From: Corynebacterium genitalium ATCC 33030
GTDB taxonomy: Bacteria > Actinomycetota > Actinomycetes > Mycobacteriales > Mycobacteriaceae
DNA: 64,000 nucleotides
Direction: 5' to 3'
Assembly (NCBI RefSeq): GCF_000143825.1
Contig: NZ_CM000961.1
Coordinates: 1,385,448 to 1,449,447 of the forward strand
Shown: piece after piece, positions 1-11,923 of the stretch
Layout of the letters: each line of letters opens with the position of its first letter
How positions within the stretch are numbered: position 1 is the first letter of the stretch
The notes under the pieces: generated by a model
The model's input: only the letters and a program-made list of their open reading frames with translations
Told to the model about the DNA's origin: nothing
The model's database searches: none
Program-made: the position numbers and the translations under genes

Positions 1-462
1 GTAGCCGACGAGGGGGCTATCGCCAATGAAGTCAGCTAACGCCTCCTTCGTCGGTGGTTCGAGGCTGAATCGCTCGGTGACCTCGCCGTCGGTGACGCGG
101 GCGAGGTCCACTCGGTCCACAGAGCCCCAGTCCTGGCTGGCGGTGTGCACAGCCACGGCAACAAAGGAGAAACCGGTGATGGTGTCGACGTTGACGGACT
201 CCCCGGTCAGCAACGCACACAGCTGCTGCGGGCCTTCCGTATCTCCGGGGGCAAAGCGCACCGTGACGGTTTCACCGCCGGATTCGATCGCGACCGTGCT
301 TTCATCCCACGAGTCCCCGGAGCGAACCTCGGTGTTCGTGATGTCGTCGAGGTTGATCACCGTCGGTTCCGACGAGCCACGAAGCGCGGCCTCTAACTCC
401 TCCGGGTGAATTTCCGCAGCAGCGCCGGTGACGACGACGCGCGTGCCGAGAGCTGAGATCAT
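1..462 (-). CDS. DnaQ/epsilon-like exonuclease-fold protein (3' part outside window)
   Basis: The minus strand stays open from an ATG at 462 to the window edge (154 residues seen). Residues about 97-143 align by eye with the start of DEDD (RNase T/DnaQ) exonuclease domains found in corynebacterial epsilon-like proteins, preceded by a ~95-residue N-terminal region. The start overlaps the glgX stop in an ATGA, so it is translated with glgX. The expected catalytic motif I (hydrophobic-D-x-E-T) reads VAVAVHTA here, lacking both acidic residues, so activity is doubtful. The rest of the domain is not visible. Family assignment is moderate confidence. Confidence 0.6.
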   Translation of the reverse strand, partial: MISALGTRVVVTGAAAEIHPEELEAALRGSSEPTVINLDDITNTEVRSGDSWDESTVAIESGGETVTVRFAPGDTEGPQQLCALLTGESVNVDTITGFSFVAVAVHTASQDWGSVDRVDLARVTDGEVTERFSLEPPTKEALADFIGDSPLVGY

Positions 463-2708
463 GACTCGGGGTTCACCCGGGTCGAACCGCCACCAACAAC
501 AGCGCCCTCTTCCGCTGCGTCCTGCTCTGCCTCATCGTCGCCGTCCTCGAAGACCGGCGGCTCGATCTGCCGCAGGACGAGGGTGGAGCGTGCCGGAACG
601 TTCGCGGTACCCTGCGCCTCAATCTCCTCCTTCTCCGCCGGGTACCCGAGCGGCTCAGTGGTGTCGATGAGGACTTCCCACTTCGCGCCCATGTTCTTCG
701 GCGGCAGGGTGAATTCGATGTCCTCGTGGTAGGCGTTGAACATCAACACGAAGGAATCGTCCACGACTTGCTGGCCACGGGAATCAGGCTCAGCAATCAT
801 GTTGCCGTTGAAGTAGACCTGCAGGGCCTTGCCAAAGGCGAAGCCCCAGTCATCATTGGTCATCATCTGACCGTCGGGAGCCAGCCACGCAATGTCGCGG
901 TCCTGAGCGTCCATGCCCAGCGGACCGCCGGCCAGGAAGCGGCGACGGCGGAAGACAGGGTGCTCTTTACGGATGCTGATCAAACGGCGGGTGAAGTCGT
1001 GCAGTTCCTCCGACTCGTCCAGCCTGTTCCAGTCCATCCAGGCCAGCTCGTTGTCTTGGCAGTAGACGTTGTTGTTGCCGTTTTGCGTGCGGGCGAACTC
1101 GTCGCCGTGGGCGATCATCGGGGTCCCCTGGGAAAGCAACAACGTGGTCAGGAAGTTGCGGCGCTGGCGCGAACGCAGCTCCTGGATCTCCGGATCGTCG
1201 GTGGGGCCTTCTTCACCGTGGTTCCAGGAACGGTTGTGAGATTCACCGTCGCGGTTTTCCTCACCGTTGTCCCAGTTGTGCTTCTCGTTGTAACTGACCA
1301 GATCGTTGAGTGTGAAGCCGTCGTGGGCGGTGATGAAGTTGATCGACGCCGTCGGGCGGCGGCCGTTGTGGTTGTACAAGTCCGACGAACCGGTGAGTCG
1401 CGAAGCGAACTCGCCCAGGGTGGAGGGCTCACCGCGCCAAAAATCGCGGACGGTGTCGCGGTACTTACCGTTCCATTCGCTCCACAGCGGCGGGAAGTTG
1501 CCCACCTGGTAACCGTTCTCACCGACATCCCACGGTTCAGCGATGAGCTTGACCTGAGAGACGACTGGGTCCTGCTGGACCAAGTCGAAGAAGGTAGCCA
1601 AGCGGTCTACGTCGGAGAACTCACGCGCCAGAGTGGAAGCGAGGTCGAAACGGAAGCCGTCGACGTGCATCTCGGAGACCCAGTAGCGCAGAGAGTCCAT
1701 GATGAGCTGCAGTGAGTGCGGGTCGCGGACGTTGAGGGAGTTACCGGTGCCGGTGTAGTCCATGTAGTGGAAGGCGTCACCGTCGACAAGCCTGTAGTAC
1801 GCCTCGTTGTCGATGCCGCGGAACGCAATGGTGGGGCCTAGGTGGTTGCCCTCGGCGGTGTGGTTGTACACGACGTCGAGGATGATCTCCATGCCGGCCT
1901 CGTGGTAGGCGCGGACCATGCCCTTGAACTCGGCGACGGCATCGCCCGGCTTCTCGCTGGCGGCGTAATCCTGGTGCGGCGCGAAGAAGCCGAAGGTGTT
2001 GTAGCCCCAGTAGTTGCGCAGGCCCAAGTCCCGCAGGCGGTCATCCTGAAGGAACTGGTGGACGGGCATGAGCTCGACAGAGGTGACCCCCAAGTCTTGG
2101 AGGTACGCGATCACGCTCGGGTGCGCCATGCCGGCATAGGTGCCTCGCAAGTTCTCCGGGACATCGGGGTGCAGCTGCGTCATGCCCTTGACGTGGGTCT
2201 CATAAATGACAGTGTCATTATCCGGGATGCGCGGAGAACGGTCGTCGCCCCAGTCGAAGAACGGGTTGATCACCACGGACTTCATGGTGTGACCGAGCGA
2301 GTCTTCCTCGTTGCGGCCGGTGCCGGGTTCCTCGGCGTGAATGTCGTAGGAGAACAGGGAAGAATCTCCATCGAACTCGCCGTCGAATGCGCGGGCATAC
2401 GGGTCGACGAGCAGTTTGGACGGGTCGCAGCGCTTGCCGTTTTCAGGGTCCCACGGGCCGTGGACCCGGTAGCCGTATCGCTGTCCCGGCAGGACGCCAG
2501 GAAGGTAGGCGTGCCAGACGTGGTTGTCTACCTCTTCGAGGGGAATACGCGTCTCGTTCTCCTCGCGGTCGAGCAGGCACAGCTCAACCTTCTCGGCGAC
2601 GTTGGAGAAAAGGGCGAAGTTAGTGCCCGCACCGTCGTAGGTGGAGCCCAATGGGTAGGAGGATCCAGGCCAAACTTGGGTCTGCGCGTTCTCGCTAGGA
2701 GTTGTCAT
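459..2708 (-). CDS. glgX: Glycogen debranching enzyme GlgX
   Basis: Glycogen debranching enzyme (isoamylase type, GH13), which hydrolyses alpha-1,6 branches left after phosphorylase action in cytosolic glycogen breakdown. The 749 residues carry an N-terminal CBM48-like region (starting VWPGSSYPLGST) and the GH13 motifs DVVYNHT, DGFRFDLAS (nucleophile Asp), IAEPWD (acid Glu) and ITAHDG. I chose the ATG at 2708 over a longer reading to 2780, which would run into the TetR gene. A TACTAT -10 motif lies 6 bases before the ATG (2715-2720) with no ribosome binding site, suggesting a leaderless transcript. glgP lies in the same window at 31-33.6 kb. Confidence 0.95.
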   Translation of the reverse strand: MTTPSENAQTQVWPGSSYPLGSTYDGAGTNFALFSNVAEKVELCLLDREENETRIPLEEVDNHVWHAYLPGVLPGQRYGYRVHGPWDPENGKRCDPSKLLVDPYARAFDGEFDGDSSLFSYDIHAEEPGTGRNEEDSLGHTMKSVVINPFFDWGDDRSPRIPDNDTVIYETHVKGMTQLHPDVPENLRGTYAGMAHPSVIAYLQDLGVTSVELMPVHQFLQDDRLRDLGLRNYWGYNTFGFFAPHQDYAASEKPGDAVAEFKGMVRAYHEAGMEIILDVVYNHTAEGNHLGPTIAFRGIDNEAYYRLVDGDAFHYMDYTGTGNSLNVRDPHSLQLIMDSLRYWVSEMHVDGFRFDLASTLAREFSDVDRLATFFDLVQQDPVVSQVKLIAEPWDVGENGYQVGNFPPLWSEWNGKYRDTVRDFWRGEPSTLGEFASRLTGSSDLYNHNGRRPTASINFITAHDGFTLNDLVSYNEKHNWDNGEENRDGESHNRSWNHGEEGPTDDPEIQELRSRQRRNFLTTLLLSQGTPMIAHGDEFARTQNGNNNVYCQDNELAWMDWNRLDESEELHDFTRRLISIRKEHPVFRRRRFLAGGPLGMDAQDRDIAWLAPDGQMMTNDDWGFAFGKALQVYFNGNMIAEPDSRGQQVVDDSFVLMFNAYHEDIEFTLPPKNMGAKWEVLIDTTEPLGYPAEKEEIEAQGTANVPARSTLVLRQIEPPVFEDGDDEAEQDAAEEGAVVGGGSTRVNPES

Positions 2709-2733
2709 GAGACTCGATAGTAATAGCTCTAGC

Positions 2734-3294
2734 TCACTGTGCGTCGAGGCCCGCGAGCAGAAGGTCAATTGCCTGCTCAACGTGTTCTACACTGCCGCGG
2801 GGAGCCGTGGCAGCCGAGGTTTGGCGGGCAGCTTCGTTGAACTGAACGCCGGCCTGGTGCATGTTCGCCGCTCCGAGAGTGAGATAGAGCAACCCGGTCG
2901 CGGTCGCGTCGATAAGCGCCGCGCGCTCGCTGTCTGCCGAGGGCCCGTCGCTGAGCGTCGCTTTGACTGCATCCAGGAGGTGCGCGTGAATGTCCGCGCC
3001 GGGCAGTGCTGCGGCTGTGGCGACCACGTCCGCGCCGTCGCGGTGGGAGAGAACAGCTCCGCGCAGGGCGGCGCAAGCTTCACGCGGCCCGGCATAAGTG
3101 CGCTCGAGGACTGGCGCGATAATGATTTCTGCCATCGCGCAAATGAGTTCCTGCTTGTTGTCCACATGCCAGTACAAGGCTCCAGGCGCGACGTCAAGCG
3201 ACGCGGCGACCCGACGCATGGACACGTCAGCAAGGCCGTACTCGTCTAGGATGCCCACCGCCGCTTGTGCGATAGTGGACCGGGACAGCTGCAT
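2734..3294 (-). CDS. TetR-family transcriptional regulator
   Basis: A 186-residue one-component regulator. The N-terminal helix-turn-helix is classic TetR: a first helix (TIAQAAVGILDEYG), then VSMRRVAASLDVAPGALYWHV as the DNA-contacting unit, followed by an all-helical ligand-binding region ending in GLDAQ. The ATG at 3294 was preferred over a TTG three codons upstream. It lies 25 bases upstream of glgX on the same strand and diverges from the lipoprotein gene at 3428, so either could be a target. The ligand cannot be read from sequence. Confidence 0.85.
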   Translation of the reverse strand: MQLSRSTIAQAAVGILDEYGLADVSMRRVAASLDVAPGALYWHVDNKQELICAMAEIIIAPVLERTYAGPREACAALRGAVLSHRDGADVVATAAALPGADIHAHLLDAVKATLSDGPSADSERAALIDATATGLLYLTLGAANMHQAGVQFNEAARQTSAATAPRGSVEHVEQAIDLLLAGLDAQ

Positions 3295-3427
3295 AACACG
3301 CAAGGGTACACCCGATATTCACAGCTACTTCACTGGTACTTCCCTGCGCAACAATTGAGTAACTGAAGCTTGACGCTGCTAGAGTGTCGGGAGCAGTTCT
3401 CGAAAACCTAGAGGAGAGTTCCGATTC

Positions 3428-4126
3428 ATGTCTAACTCGAAGAAGGCCGTCGCCCTCGCCACCGCCGTCTTGGTTGCCCCCCTCGCACTAGCTGCGTGCG
3501 GCTCCGGCGAGGATCAGAGCGACGTCGTGTCCGAGGTGGCTACCGAAACCAACCAGGTCACCGCTGGCGCGGAGGTCGATCCGCTGGCTGATGAAAAGAA
3601 AGAGGACGACAAGGATAAGCCGGAGGGTGAGGGCGAGAACGCTGACGATCCTCAGGCACAGGGCGCTCCGAACCCGGGTGCTGGCGTGGTCAACCCCTTC
3701 GAGGACGGTACGCTGCCGACGCCTGACATTCAGCCGATCGAGAACGGGCAGCCCGCAAGCGAGGCTGACGTGCGGGCCATGACCGACACCATGAACCGCA
3801 TTTACAACCCGGGCGATTTCGTTTCCTGGACCCGCGTGATCATGGACAACTCCTGCAAGAAGGTGGTCGACCAGACCAACCAGCAGCTGGCTAGCCAGGG
3901 CACCAGCTTGGAGAAGACCGAGCGCGAAATGCAGCTCGCAGTCGATGCTGCTAAGGCGCAGGGTCGTCCGATTCCGCCGGTCCCGGCGACGCAGGCATCG
4001 CTTTCCGACGTGCGTGTGAACGGCGACACTGCTTCCGCCAACGTGACGGTGAACACCAACGGCCAGACCGAGTCCGGCGTGCAGCGCTTCGCTCGTGAGA
4101 ACGGCCAGTGGAAGGTGTGCAACTAA
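3428..4126 (+). CDS. Secreted lipoprotein, function unknown
   Basis: A 232-residue exported lipoprotein. The signal peptide has a basic start (MSNSKK), a hydrophobic core and a lipobox LAAC at about residues 20-23, so Cys23 would be lipidated by Lgt, which is encoded at 14.6 kb. A disordered acidic/Pro-Gly linker (about residues 45-105) precedes a C-terminal domain with two cysteines (one in NSCKK, one at the terminus, KVCN) that could form a disulfide. An AGGAGAG ribosome binding site precedes the ATG. It resembles conserved corynebacterial secreted proteins upstream of hisD; no enzymatic motif was seen. Confidence 0.8.
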   Translation: MSNSKKAVALATAVLVAPLALAACGSGEDQSDVVSEVATETNQVTAGAEVDPLADEKKEDDKDKPEGEGENADDPQAQGAPNPGAGVVNPFEDGTLPTPDIQPIENGQPASEADVRAMTDTMNRIYNPGDFVSWTRVIMDNSCKKVVDQTNQQLASQGTSLEKTEREMQLAVDAAKAQGRPIPPVPATQASLSDVRVNGDTASANVTVNTNGQTESGVQRFARENGQWKVCN

Positions 4127-4629
4127 AGCTTCGCTGGGGAGCGGGGGTCGTCGCACTCGGGGTCATCCTCGGGTGCGTCATCGGTGTTATATGGGGGTTC
4201 CTGCGCCCCGGCTATGTTGCCGAGGTTGTTGACGGCGGAGTTCAGATCAACCATGTGTTGAGTCCTGACAGCGTCGAATTCGCATCCTTCGGTTGGTTTG
4301 TCATCCTTTCTACTCTCCTCGGGCTGGCTGTCGGCCTTGTGGCGTACGGGACGGGGGAGCGGGAAAGCAGCCTTTCCCGCATGGTTTTCGCCGCATGCGT
4401 GGCGTTGTTTTCTAGCTGGGCGCTGCACGTTCTCGGCCAATGGTCAGCTAATCTTGCCAACCCTCCGCACGCGGCAGCGGAGTCTGACACATTCACTTTG
4501 GTGCCCGCGTTCCAACCCGGCATCGCGTGGTGTGCTGCGCCGTTCATGGCGAGTCTGGCTTATTGGCTGGGGCTGGTCAGCACAGCCGCATTCGAAGGCG
4601 GACGGGGGAGTGTCCAAGTGGGTGAATAG
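4108..4629 (+). CDS. DUF2567-like membrane protein
   Basis: A 173-residue integral membrane protein with about four hydrophobic segments (near residues 11-30, 62-82, 91-111 and 141-161) and a short extracytoplasmic loop after the first. The layout resembles the actinobacterial DUF2567 family. The proposed GTG start lies inside the end of the lipoprotein gene (19-base overlap), suggesting translational coupling; a GTG at 4117 is an alternative. Its function is unknown. It sits just upstream of hisD with a 35-base gap. Confidence 0.65.
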   Translation: MEGVQLKLRWGAGVVALGVILGCVIGVIWGFLRPGYVAEVVDGGVQINHVLSPDSVEFASFGWFVILSTLLGLAVGLVAYGTGERESSLSRMVFAACVALFSSWALHVLGQWSANLANPPHAAAESDTFTLVPAFQPGIAWCAAPFMASLAYWLGLVSTAAFEGGRGSVQVGE

Positions 4630-4664
4630 GATGTACTTCAACAAGGTTTGAAGGAGATTCTCCC

Positions 4665-7660
<2,996 letters not shown>

Positions 7661-7661
<1 letters not shown>

Positions 7662-7837
7662 TGGAGGTTGGTTCCAGCATCGCCGTGTGGATGCTGTTCA
7701 TCCTGGCCGGCCTGTTGGTTGGCGGGACGTGGTCGTTCTACCAGCAGGGCAATAAGCCAGTGACGATCGTGCTGGGCATCCTCGCTGCAGTCTCGCTCGC
7801 CGGCGCGCTGGTCGTGCTGTTCGGGGCGATGCCGTGA
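7661..7837 (+). CDS. Small two-helix membrane protein
   Basis: A 58-residue open frame of almost entirely hydrophobic residues. Two transmembrane helices (about residues 7-24 and 33-54) flank a short polar turn (YQQGNKP). The start overlaps the hisB stop (TAATG) and the stop overlaps the following MFS start (GTGA), so both ends are translationally coupled, which is strong support for a real gene. A small membrane protein occupies this place in the his operon of other corynebacteria. Its function is unknown. Confidence 0.8.
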
Positions 7838-9060
7838 CATCTGTGACACCCGTGTCACCTGGAACGCCCGGACAGCCCACCTCTGTGTGGGCTGTCCGCG
7901 GGTTTGTGCCAGCGCTTGTCGCCGTAGCCGCGGCCTTCGGCTCGTGGGGCATGCTGCTCCCGGTCGTTCCAGTGGCCGTGCTGGACTCCGGCGGATCGTC
8001 GGCGCTGGCGGGCGCGTCAACAGGCGTATTCATGCTCGCAACGGTGATCACGCAGGTGTTCATGCCCCGGTTACTGCGGCGCTTCACCTACCGATCCGCG
8101 ATCGCGGTGTCCGCCGTGTTGCTCGGTGTGCCGGCCCTATTGTTCGAACTGTCGATGGCGCCGGCAATGGTCCTGGCCGTTTCCGTTGTGCGCGGTGTCG
8201 GCTTCGGTGCCATGACGGTGTCCGAATCCGCGATCATTCCAGAGCTCGTGCCCCGGAAAATGCTGGGTAAGGCCACGGGAGTGTTCGGTGCCTCTGGCGG
8301 CTTAGCGCAGATGCTCACGCTGCCGCTCGGTCTTTTCATCGGGGAACGCGTTGGCTACCTGCCGGTGTGGATCATCGCACTGGTCATTGCCGGCGCGGGG
8401 TTGGTGTCGTGCTTCTTTATTCCTGCGGTCAAGGGTGCCCCGGCCGACCCCGTGATGGAAGGCGCGGTCTCCGCACCAACGTGGAAACTACTGCTCATCC
8501 CGGCGATGGCTCTGGCGGTCGGATCATTAGCATTCAGTCTCATCGCCAACTTCCTGCCCGCTGCGGCACGCGACATGGGCATCGCATCCGGCACCGCACT
8601 GGGCGGCGTCTTGCTCGCCGTGGTGAACCTCGCCGTCATGCTGGCTCGCATCGGCGCCGGATCGGTGGCCGATCGCCGCGGCGAACCGGGAACCCTCATG
8701 ATCCCCTTCCAGGTCTGTCTTGGCGCGAGCATGTTCCTTTTCGCCTGGTGCCTCGCCGCAGGGGCATCGGAGTGGTGGCTTGTCGTCGCGGCCCTGCTAT
8801 TCGGTGCCGGATTCGGAGTGATTCAGAACGAATCCCTACTCACCATGTTCCATCGCCTGCCGCAGTCGAAGGTGAGCCATGCCTCCGCAGTGTGGAACAT
8901 TTCCTTCGACGGTGGGCAAGGAATCGGGTCGTTCTTCTTCGGGCTGATCATCGCTGGCATCGGCGCGACAGGGTCCTTTGTTGTCGGCGGGATGATCGTC
9001 ATCGCCGGGATCATGCTGTCTGTTGCCGATTGGGCTGTGGGCAGGCGGCGCCACCCGTAA
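7834..9060 (+). CDS. MFS transporter of the his operon
   Basis: A 408-residue major facilitator superfamily protein with about 12 hydrophobic segments and a central charged break (near residues 205-215). Starts at a GTG overlapping the upstream stop. An MFS gene at this position is a conserved part of the corynebacterial his operon, but its substrate is not known from sequence; an exporter of a pathway intermediate or of an unrelated compound are both possible. Its stop codon abuts the palindrome controlling the downstream toxin-antitoxin pair. Confidence 0.85.
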   Translation: MTSVTPVSPGTPGQPTSVWAVRGFVPALVAVAAAFGSWGMLLPVVPVAVLDSGGSSALAGASTGVFMLATVITQVFMPRLLRRFTYRSAIAVSAVLLGVPALLFELSMAPAMVLAVSVVRGVGFGAMTVSESAIIPELVPRKMLGKATGVFGASGGLAQMLTLPLGLFIGERVGYLPVWIIALVIAGAGLVSCFFIPAVKGAPADPVMEGAVSAPTWKLLLIPAMALAVGSLAFSLIANFLPAAARDMGIASGTALGGVLLAVVNLAVMLARIGAGSVADRRGEPGTLMIPFQVCLGASMFLFAWCLAAGASEWWLVVAALLFGAGFGVIQNESLLTMFHRLPQSKVSHASAVWNISFDGGQGIGSFFFGLIIAGIGATGSFVVGGMIVIAGIMLSVADWAVGRRRHP

Positions 9061-9078
9061 GTACCAATTTGGTACCAT
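9061..9078 (+). promoter_or_regulatory. Palindromic operator and -10 of the toxin-antitoxin pair
   Basis: GTACCAATTTGGTAC (9061-9075) is a perfect 7-1-7 palindrome directly after the MFS stop. It overlaps a TACCAT -10 motif (9073-9078) that lies 6 bases before the antitoxin ATG, and no ribosome binding site is present. Ribbon-helix-helix antitoxins commonly repress their own promoter by binding such palindromes, so autoregulated leaderless transcription is inferred. Confidence 0.6.
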
Positions 9079-9084
9079 TTTGCT

Positions 9085-9291
9085 ATGGCGCTCAACCTTA
9101 GGCTCTCCCCAGAAGAAGACCAGCAACTCACCGCTCTCGCAGAGACCGCCGGCACCTCAAAACAAAAAGTGATCTCGCGTCTAATCCGGCAAGAGTGGGA
9201 GATTTCTGAAGCTAAGCGGGCCAATGAGCGGGATTTCTGGGAAATCATGGATGCGCGTTCCGAACTGATGGAACGGTTGAAGAACGCGTGA
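9085..9291 (+). CDS. Ribbon-helix-helix antitoxin
   Basis: A 68-residue protein whose N-terminal 45 residues (MALNLRLSPEEDQQLTAL, then a helix with TSKQKVISRLIRQEW) fit a ribbon-helix-helix DNA-binding fold: a short beta strand followed by two helices. The charged C-terminal tail (ERDFWEIMDARSELMERL) would be the toxin-neutralising segment. It overlaps the Doc-type toxin by a GTGA and is preceded by a palindromic operator. The pair is inserted between two his-operon genes. Confidence 0.8.
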   Translation: MALNLRLSPEEDQQLTALAETAGTSKQKVISRLIRQEWEISEAKRANERDFWEIMDARSELMERLKNA

Positions 9292-9671
9292 CCATTCGAC
9301 AGCGGTTCACACTCGAGGCTATCGAGCCAATTCTCGATGCGGCGGGATTTCGTGTTCGGGACATGGGGCTTCTGGCTGTTGCACTTGACCGGCCATGGGT
9401 GACGTTCGAGGGGAAGGAGCTGTACCCCGATCCGTGGTTGAAAGCGGGTGCGCTTATCCACAGCATTGAGTCAATCCATCCGCTTGTCGACGGCAACAAG
9501 CGGTTAGATGTCTTACTGGGTTCCATAGTTCTGCGAACCCACGGAATCGACGATATGCGCATCTCAGACGACCAATGGTTCGAGGTTGTCATTCGTACAG
9601 CCGCCGGCGATTCCACACCGGAGGGCATCGGGCATCAGCTGTACGTCGCCTGGCTAGAATCACGCCCATGA
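9288..9671 (+). CDS. Doc-type (Fic fold) toxin
   Basis: A 127-residue Fic/Doc protein. The catalytic motif HPLVDGNKR at about residues 64-72 matches the family consensus H-x-F/L-x-D/E-G-N-K/R, and the short length matches death-on-curing proteins. Doc of phage P1 phosphorylates elongation factor EF-Tu and arrests translation; other Fic proteins AMP-ylate their targets, and the activity here is not decided by sequence. It overlaps the antitoxin at its start and hisH at its end (ATGA), so toxin and hisH translation are coupled. Confidence 0.85.
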   Translation: MTIRQRFTLEAIEPILDAAGFRVRDMGLLAVALDRPWVTFEGKELYPDPWLKAGALIHSIESIHPLVDGNKRLDVLLGSIVLRTHGIDDMRISDDQWFEVVIRTAAGDSTPEGIGHQLYVAWLESRP

Positions 9672-10306
9672 GTTCAGTTGTCGCCCTCCTTGATTACGGT
9701 GCCGGAAACCTGCGGTCTGCGCAGCGCGCCCTCGAGCACGTAGGTGCAAAAGTGGTGGTCACCCGTGAACCCATGGTCGCCGTCGAGGCGGATGGCCTGG
9801 TCGTGCCGGGGGTGGGGGCGTACGACGCGTGCATGAAGGGTTTACGCGAGGTTGCTGGGCCGCGGATCATCGGGAAACGCCTAGCGGGGGACCGGCCGGT
9901 GTTCGGCATCTGCGTGGGGTTGCAGGTCATGTTTGACCGCGGAGTTGAGCACGGGATTGAGACGGAAGGCTGCGGGGAGTGGCCAGGAGTCGTCGATAAG
10001 CTCTCTGCCCCCGTGTTGCCGCACATGGGCTGGAACACCGTTGATGTCGCAGATGGCTCCGACATGTTCGCGGGTCTGGGCCCGGAAACGCGGTTTTACT
10101 TCGTGCACTCCTATGGTGTGCGGACCTGGGAAATGCAGGAGGACGAGTTCATCGCGTATCCGAAGGTGTCGTGGTCCACGCACGGCGACTCCCGTTTTGT
10201 GGCAGCAGTGGAAAACGGGCCGTTGTGGGCGACTCAATTCCACCCGGAGAAGTCCGGTGACGCTGGGTTGCACCTGTTGGAGAACTGGGTCAAGACGATC
10301 GGATAG
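9668..10306 (+). CDS. hisH: Imidazole glycerol phosphate synthase, glutaminase subunit HisH
   Basis: Class I glutamine amidotransferase subunit that supplies ammonia to HisF for imidazole glycerol phosphate and AICAR formation. The 212 residues contain the nucleophile elbow FGICVGLQ (catalytic Cys), the HSYG segment and the His-Glu pair in QFHPEKS. I chose the ATG at 9668, which overlaps the toxin stop and gives the standard N terminus ([14 protein letters not shown]); an upstream reading is only antisense to family length. A 64-base gap precedes hisA. Confidence 0.95.
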   Translation: MSSVVALLDYGAGNLRSAQRALEHVGAKVVVTREPMVAVEADGLVVPGVGAYDACMKGLREVAGPRIIGKRLAGDRPVFGICVGLQVMFDRGVEHGIETEGCGEWPGVVDKLSAPVLPHMGWNTVDVADGSDMFAGLGPETRFYFVHSYGVRTWEMQEDEFIAYPKVSWSTHGDSRFVAAVENGPLWATQFHPEKSGDAGLHLLENWVKTIG

Positions 10307-10370
10307 AGGCGAGGATCGACAGCTCCGTGGATGTGCTCATATGAATCTCAGTCTCTACTAGGATGTGAAT

Positions 10371-11114
10371 ATGGATTTCACTGTGCTGCCCGCTGTTGAC
10401 GTTGTAGACGGCCAGGCTGTGCGCCTGGATCAAGGTGAGGCGGGCACGGAGAAGAGCTATGGTGCCCCGCTCGAAGCTGCGCTGCAGTGGCAGGAGCAGG
10501 GGGCTCAGTGGCTGCACTTTGTGGATCTGGATGCGGCGTTCGGCCGCGGATCCAATCATGAGCTCATGGCGGAGATCACCCGTGAGCTATCGATCAACGT
10601 GGAGTTGACCGGTGGGATCCGCGATGACGCGACGTTGGAGCGAGCGCTTGCCACCGGGGCGAAACGCGTGAACATCGGCACCGCGGCGCTGGAGAACCCG
10701 GATTGGGCGGCTGATGCCATTGCCCGTTATGGCGAGGCGATCGCGATCGACATCGCGGTGCGTGAGGAGGGCGGCCAATGGCGCACCAAGGGCCGTGGCT
10801 GGACGTCTGACGGCGGCGACCTGTGGGAGGTTCTCGAATTCTTTGATGCCGCTGGGTGTGCACGTTTTGTGGTGACCGACGTGAGCAAAGACGGAACGCT
10901 GACCGGGCCCAACGTTGATTTGCTTCGCGACGTCTCCGCCGCCACGGATGCCGCCGTGACCGCGTCAGGCGGAGTATCCACCTTGGATGACATTGCCGAG
11001 ATTGTGCAGTACGCCGAGGAAGGCATCGACAGCGTCATCGTGGGCAAGGCGCTGTACGAAAACCGCTTCACGCTGCGCGAGGCACTGGAGTTGGTGAACC
11101 ATGGGCATGGATGA
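10371..11114 (+). CDS. hisA: ProFAR isomerase HisA
   Basis: TIM-barrel isomerase converting ProFAR to PRFAR, fourth step of histidine synthesis. The start gives [15 protein letters not shown] with the N-terminal catalytic Asp, and the C-terminal half shows [16 protein letters not shown] with the second Asp and a standard phosphate site ([10 protein letters not shown] and [12 protein letters not shown]). The ATG at 10371 is preferred over a GTG six bases earlier because AGGA lies at a better distance. In actinobacteria lacking a separate TrpF the protein may be PriA, acting also on phosphoribosyl anthranilate; corynebacteria usually have their own TrpF. Confidence 0.94.
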   Translation: MDFTVLPAVDVVDGQAVRLDQGEAGTEKSYGAPLEAALQWQEQGAQWLHFVDLDAAFGRGSNHELMAEITRELSINVELTGGIRDDATLERALATGAKRVNIGTAALENPDWAADAIARYGEAIAIDIAVREEGGQWRTKGRGWTSDGGDLWEVLEFFDAAGCARFVVTDVSKDGTLTGPNVDLLRDVSAATDAAVTASGGVSTLDDIAEIVQYAEEGIDSVIVGKALYENRFTLREALELVNHGHG

Positions 11115-11892
11115 GATTCACGAGTACCTGCGGATTGCGGAGGATGCAGCGGATAAAGCCCGCCGGATGTTCACCGAGGGCCTCGGTGCCGCTCCCGCCT
11201 TGCACAAGGGGGGCGGCGACTATGCCACCGAAATCGACCTGCAGATCGAGAGCATGCTGCGTGAGCAGCTTGCCTACACCACGGGCATTTCTGTCCTTGG
11301 GGAAGAAGAGGGCGGAGTGTTGCGCTCCGACGCGTCATGGGTCGTCGACCCGATCGACGGCACCGCGAACTTCGCCTCCGGAAACCCGAACTGTGCAGTG
11401 CTCATCTCCCTGGTCGTGGATAACCAACCGGTGCTGTCCGTGACCGACATCCCGCTTCTGGATATGCGCCTCACTGCCCGGGAAGGGTCCCATGTGTGGC
11501 TCAACGACCGCCAGCTGCCGCGGTTGACGGACACCCCGATTGTGAGCAACCAAGTCGGTGTCGGAGCTGTCGGTTCTGATGACACAAACCGGATCCCGCC
11601 GGATAGCCGCCTGCGGTTGGTCAAGGAGCTCGAGCGGACGAACATGCGCCCGCGGATCAGCGGCTCGGTCGGTATCGACCTCGCGTTCGTCGCTCAAGGC
11701 ATCTACGAGGCAGCGGTGAGTTTCTCTCCGCACCCATGGGACAACGCCGCCGGCGTGCTGCTCACCCGCTGCGCAGGGGCAGTGGTCACCGACATCGACG
11801 GGCAGCCGTGGACGCTGGACTCCATCGGTGTGATCGCTGGGTCACCCGGGGCGCACGAAAGGGTGCTCAGTACCATTAAGTCGATCCAGTAA
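11101..11892 (+). CDS. impA: Inositol monophosphatase-family phosphatase ImpA
   Basis: A 263-residue Mg-dependent, Li-sensitive phosphatase of the inositol monophosphatase superfamily. Metal-binding motifs are GEEEGG (first acidic site), [15 protein letters not shown] (the diagnostic DPIDGT) and [11 protein letters not shown] near the C terminus. Starts 14 bases inside the end of hisA. The gene sits between hisA and hisF as in other corynebacteria, where it is called impA. Possible substrates include inositol-1-phosphate and histidinol phosphate; context favours neither decisively. Confidence 0.88.
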   Translation: MGMDEIHEYLRIAEDAADKARRMFTEGLGAAPALHKGGGDYATEIDLQIESMLREQLAYTTGISVLGEEEGGVLRSDASWVVDPIDGTANFASGNPNCAVLISLVVDNQPVLSVTDIPLLDMRLTAREGSHVWLNDRQLPRLTDTPIVSNQVGVGAVGSDDTNRIPPDSRLRLVKELERTNMRPRISGSVGIDLAFVAQGIYEAAVSFSPHPWDNAAGVLLTRCAGAVVTDIDGQPWTLDSIGVIAGSPGAHERVLSTIKSIQ

Positions 11893-11923
11893 CCCCGACA
11901 ACCCCCATGAAGGAGTGTCTGCA

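Noticed and set aside
3355..3385. TTGAGT and TAGAGT before the lipoprotein gene.
   Set aside because: Spacer is 19 bases and the -35 is weak; not listed as a promoter.
4108..4629. Possible fusion of the lipoprotein with the following membrane protein.
   Set aside because: The frames differ and the lipoprotein has a clear stop; they are separate genes.
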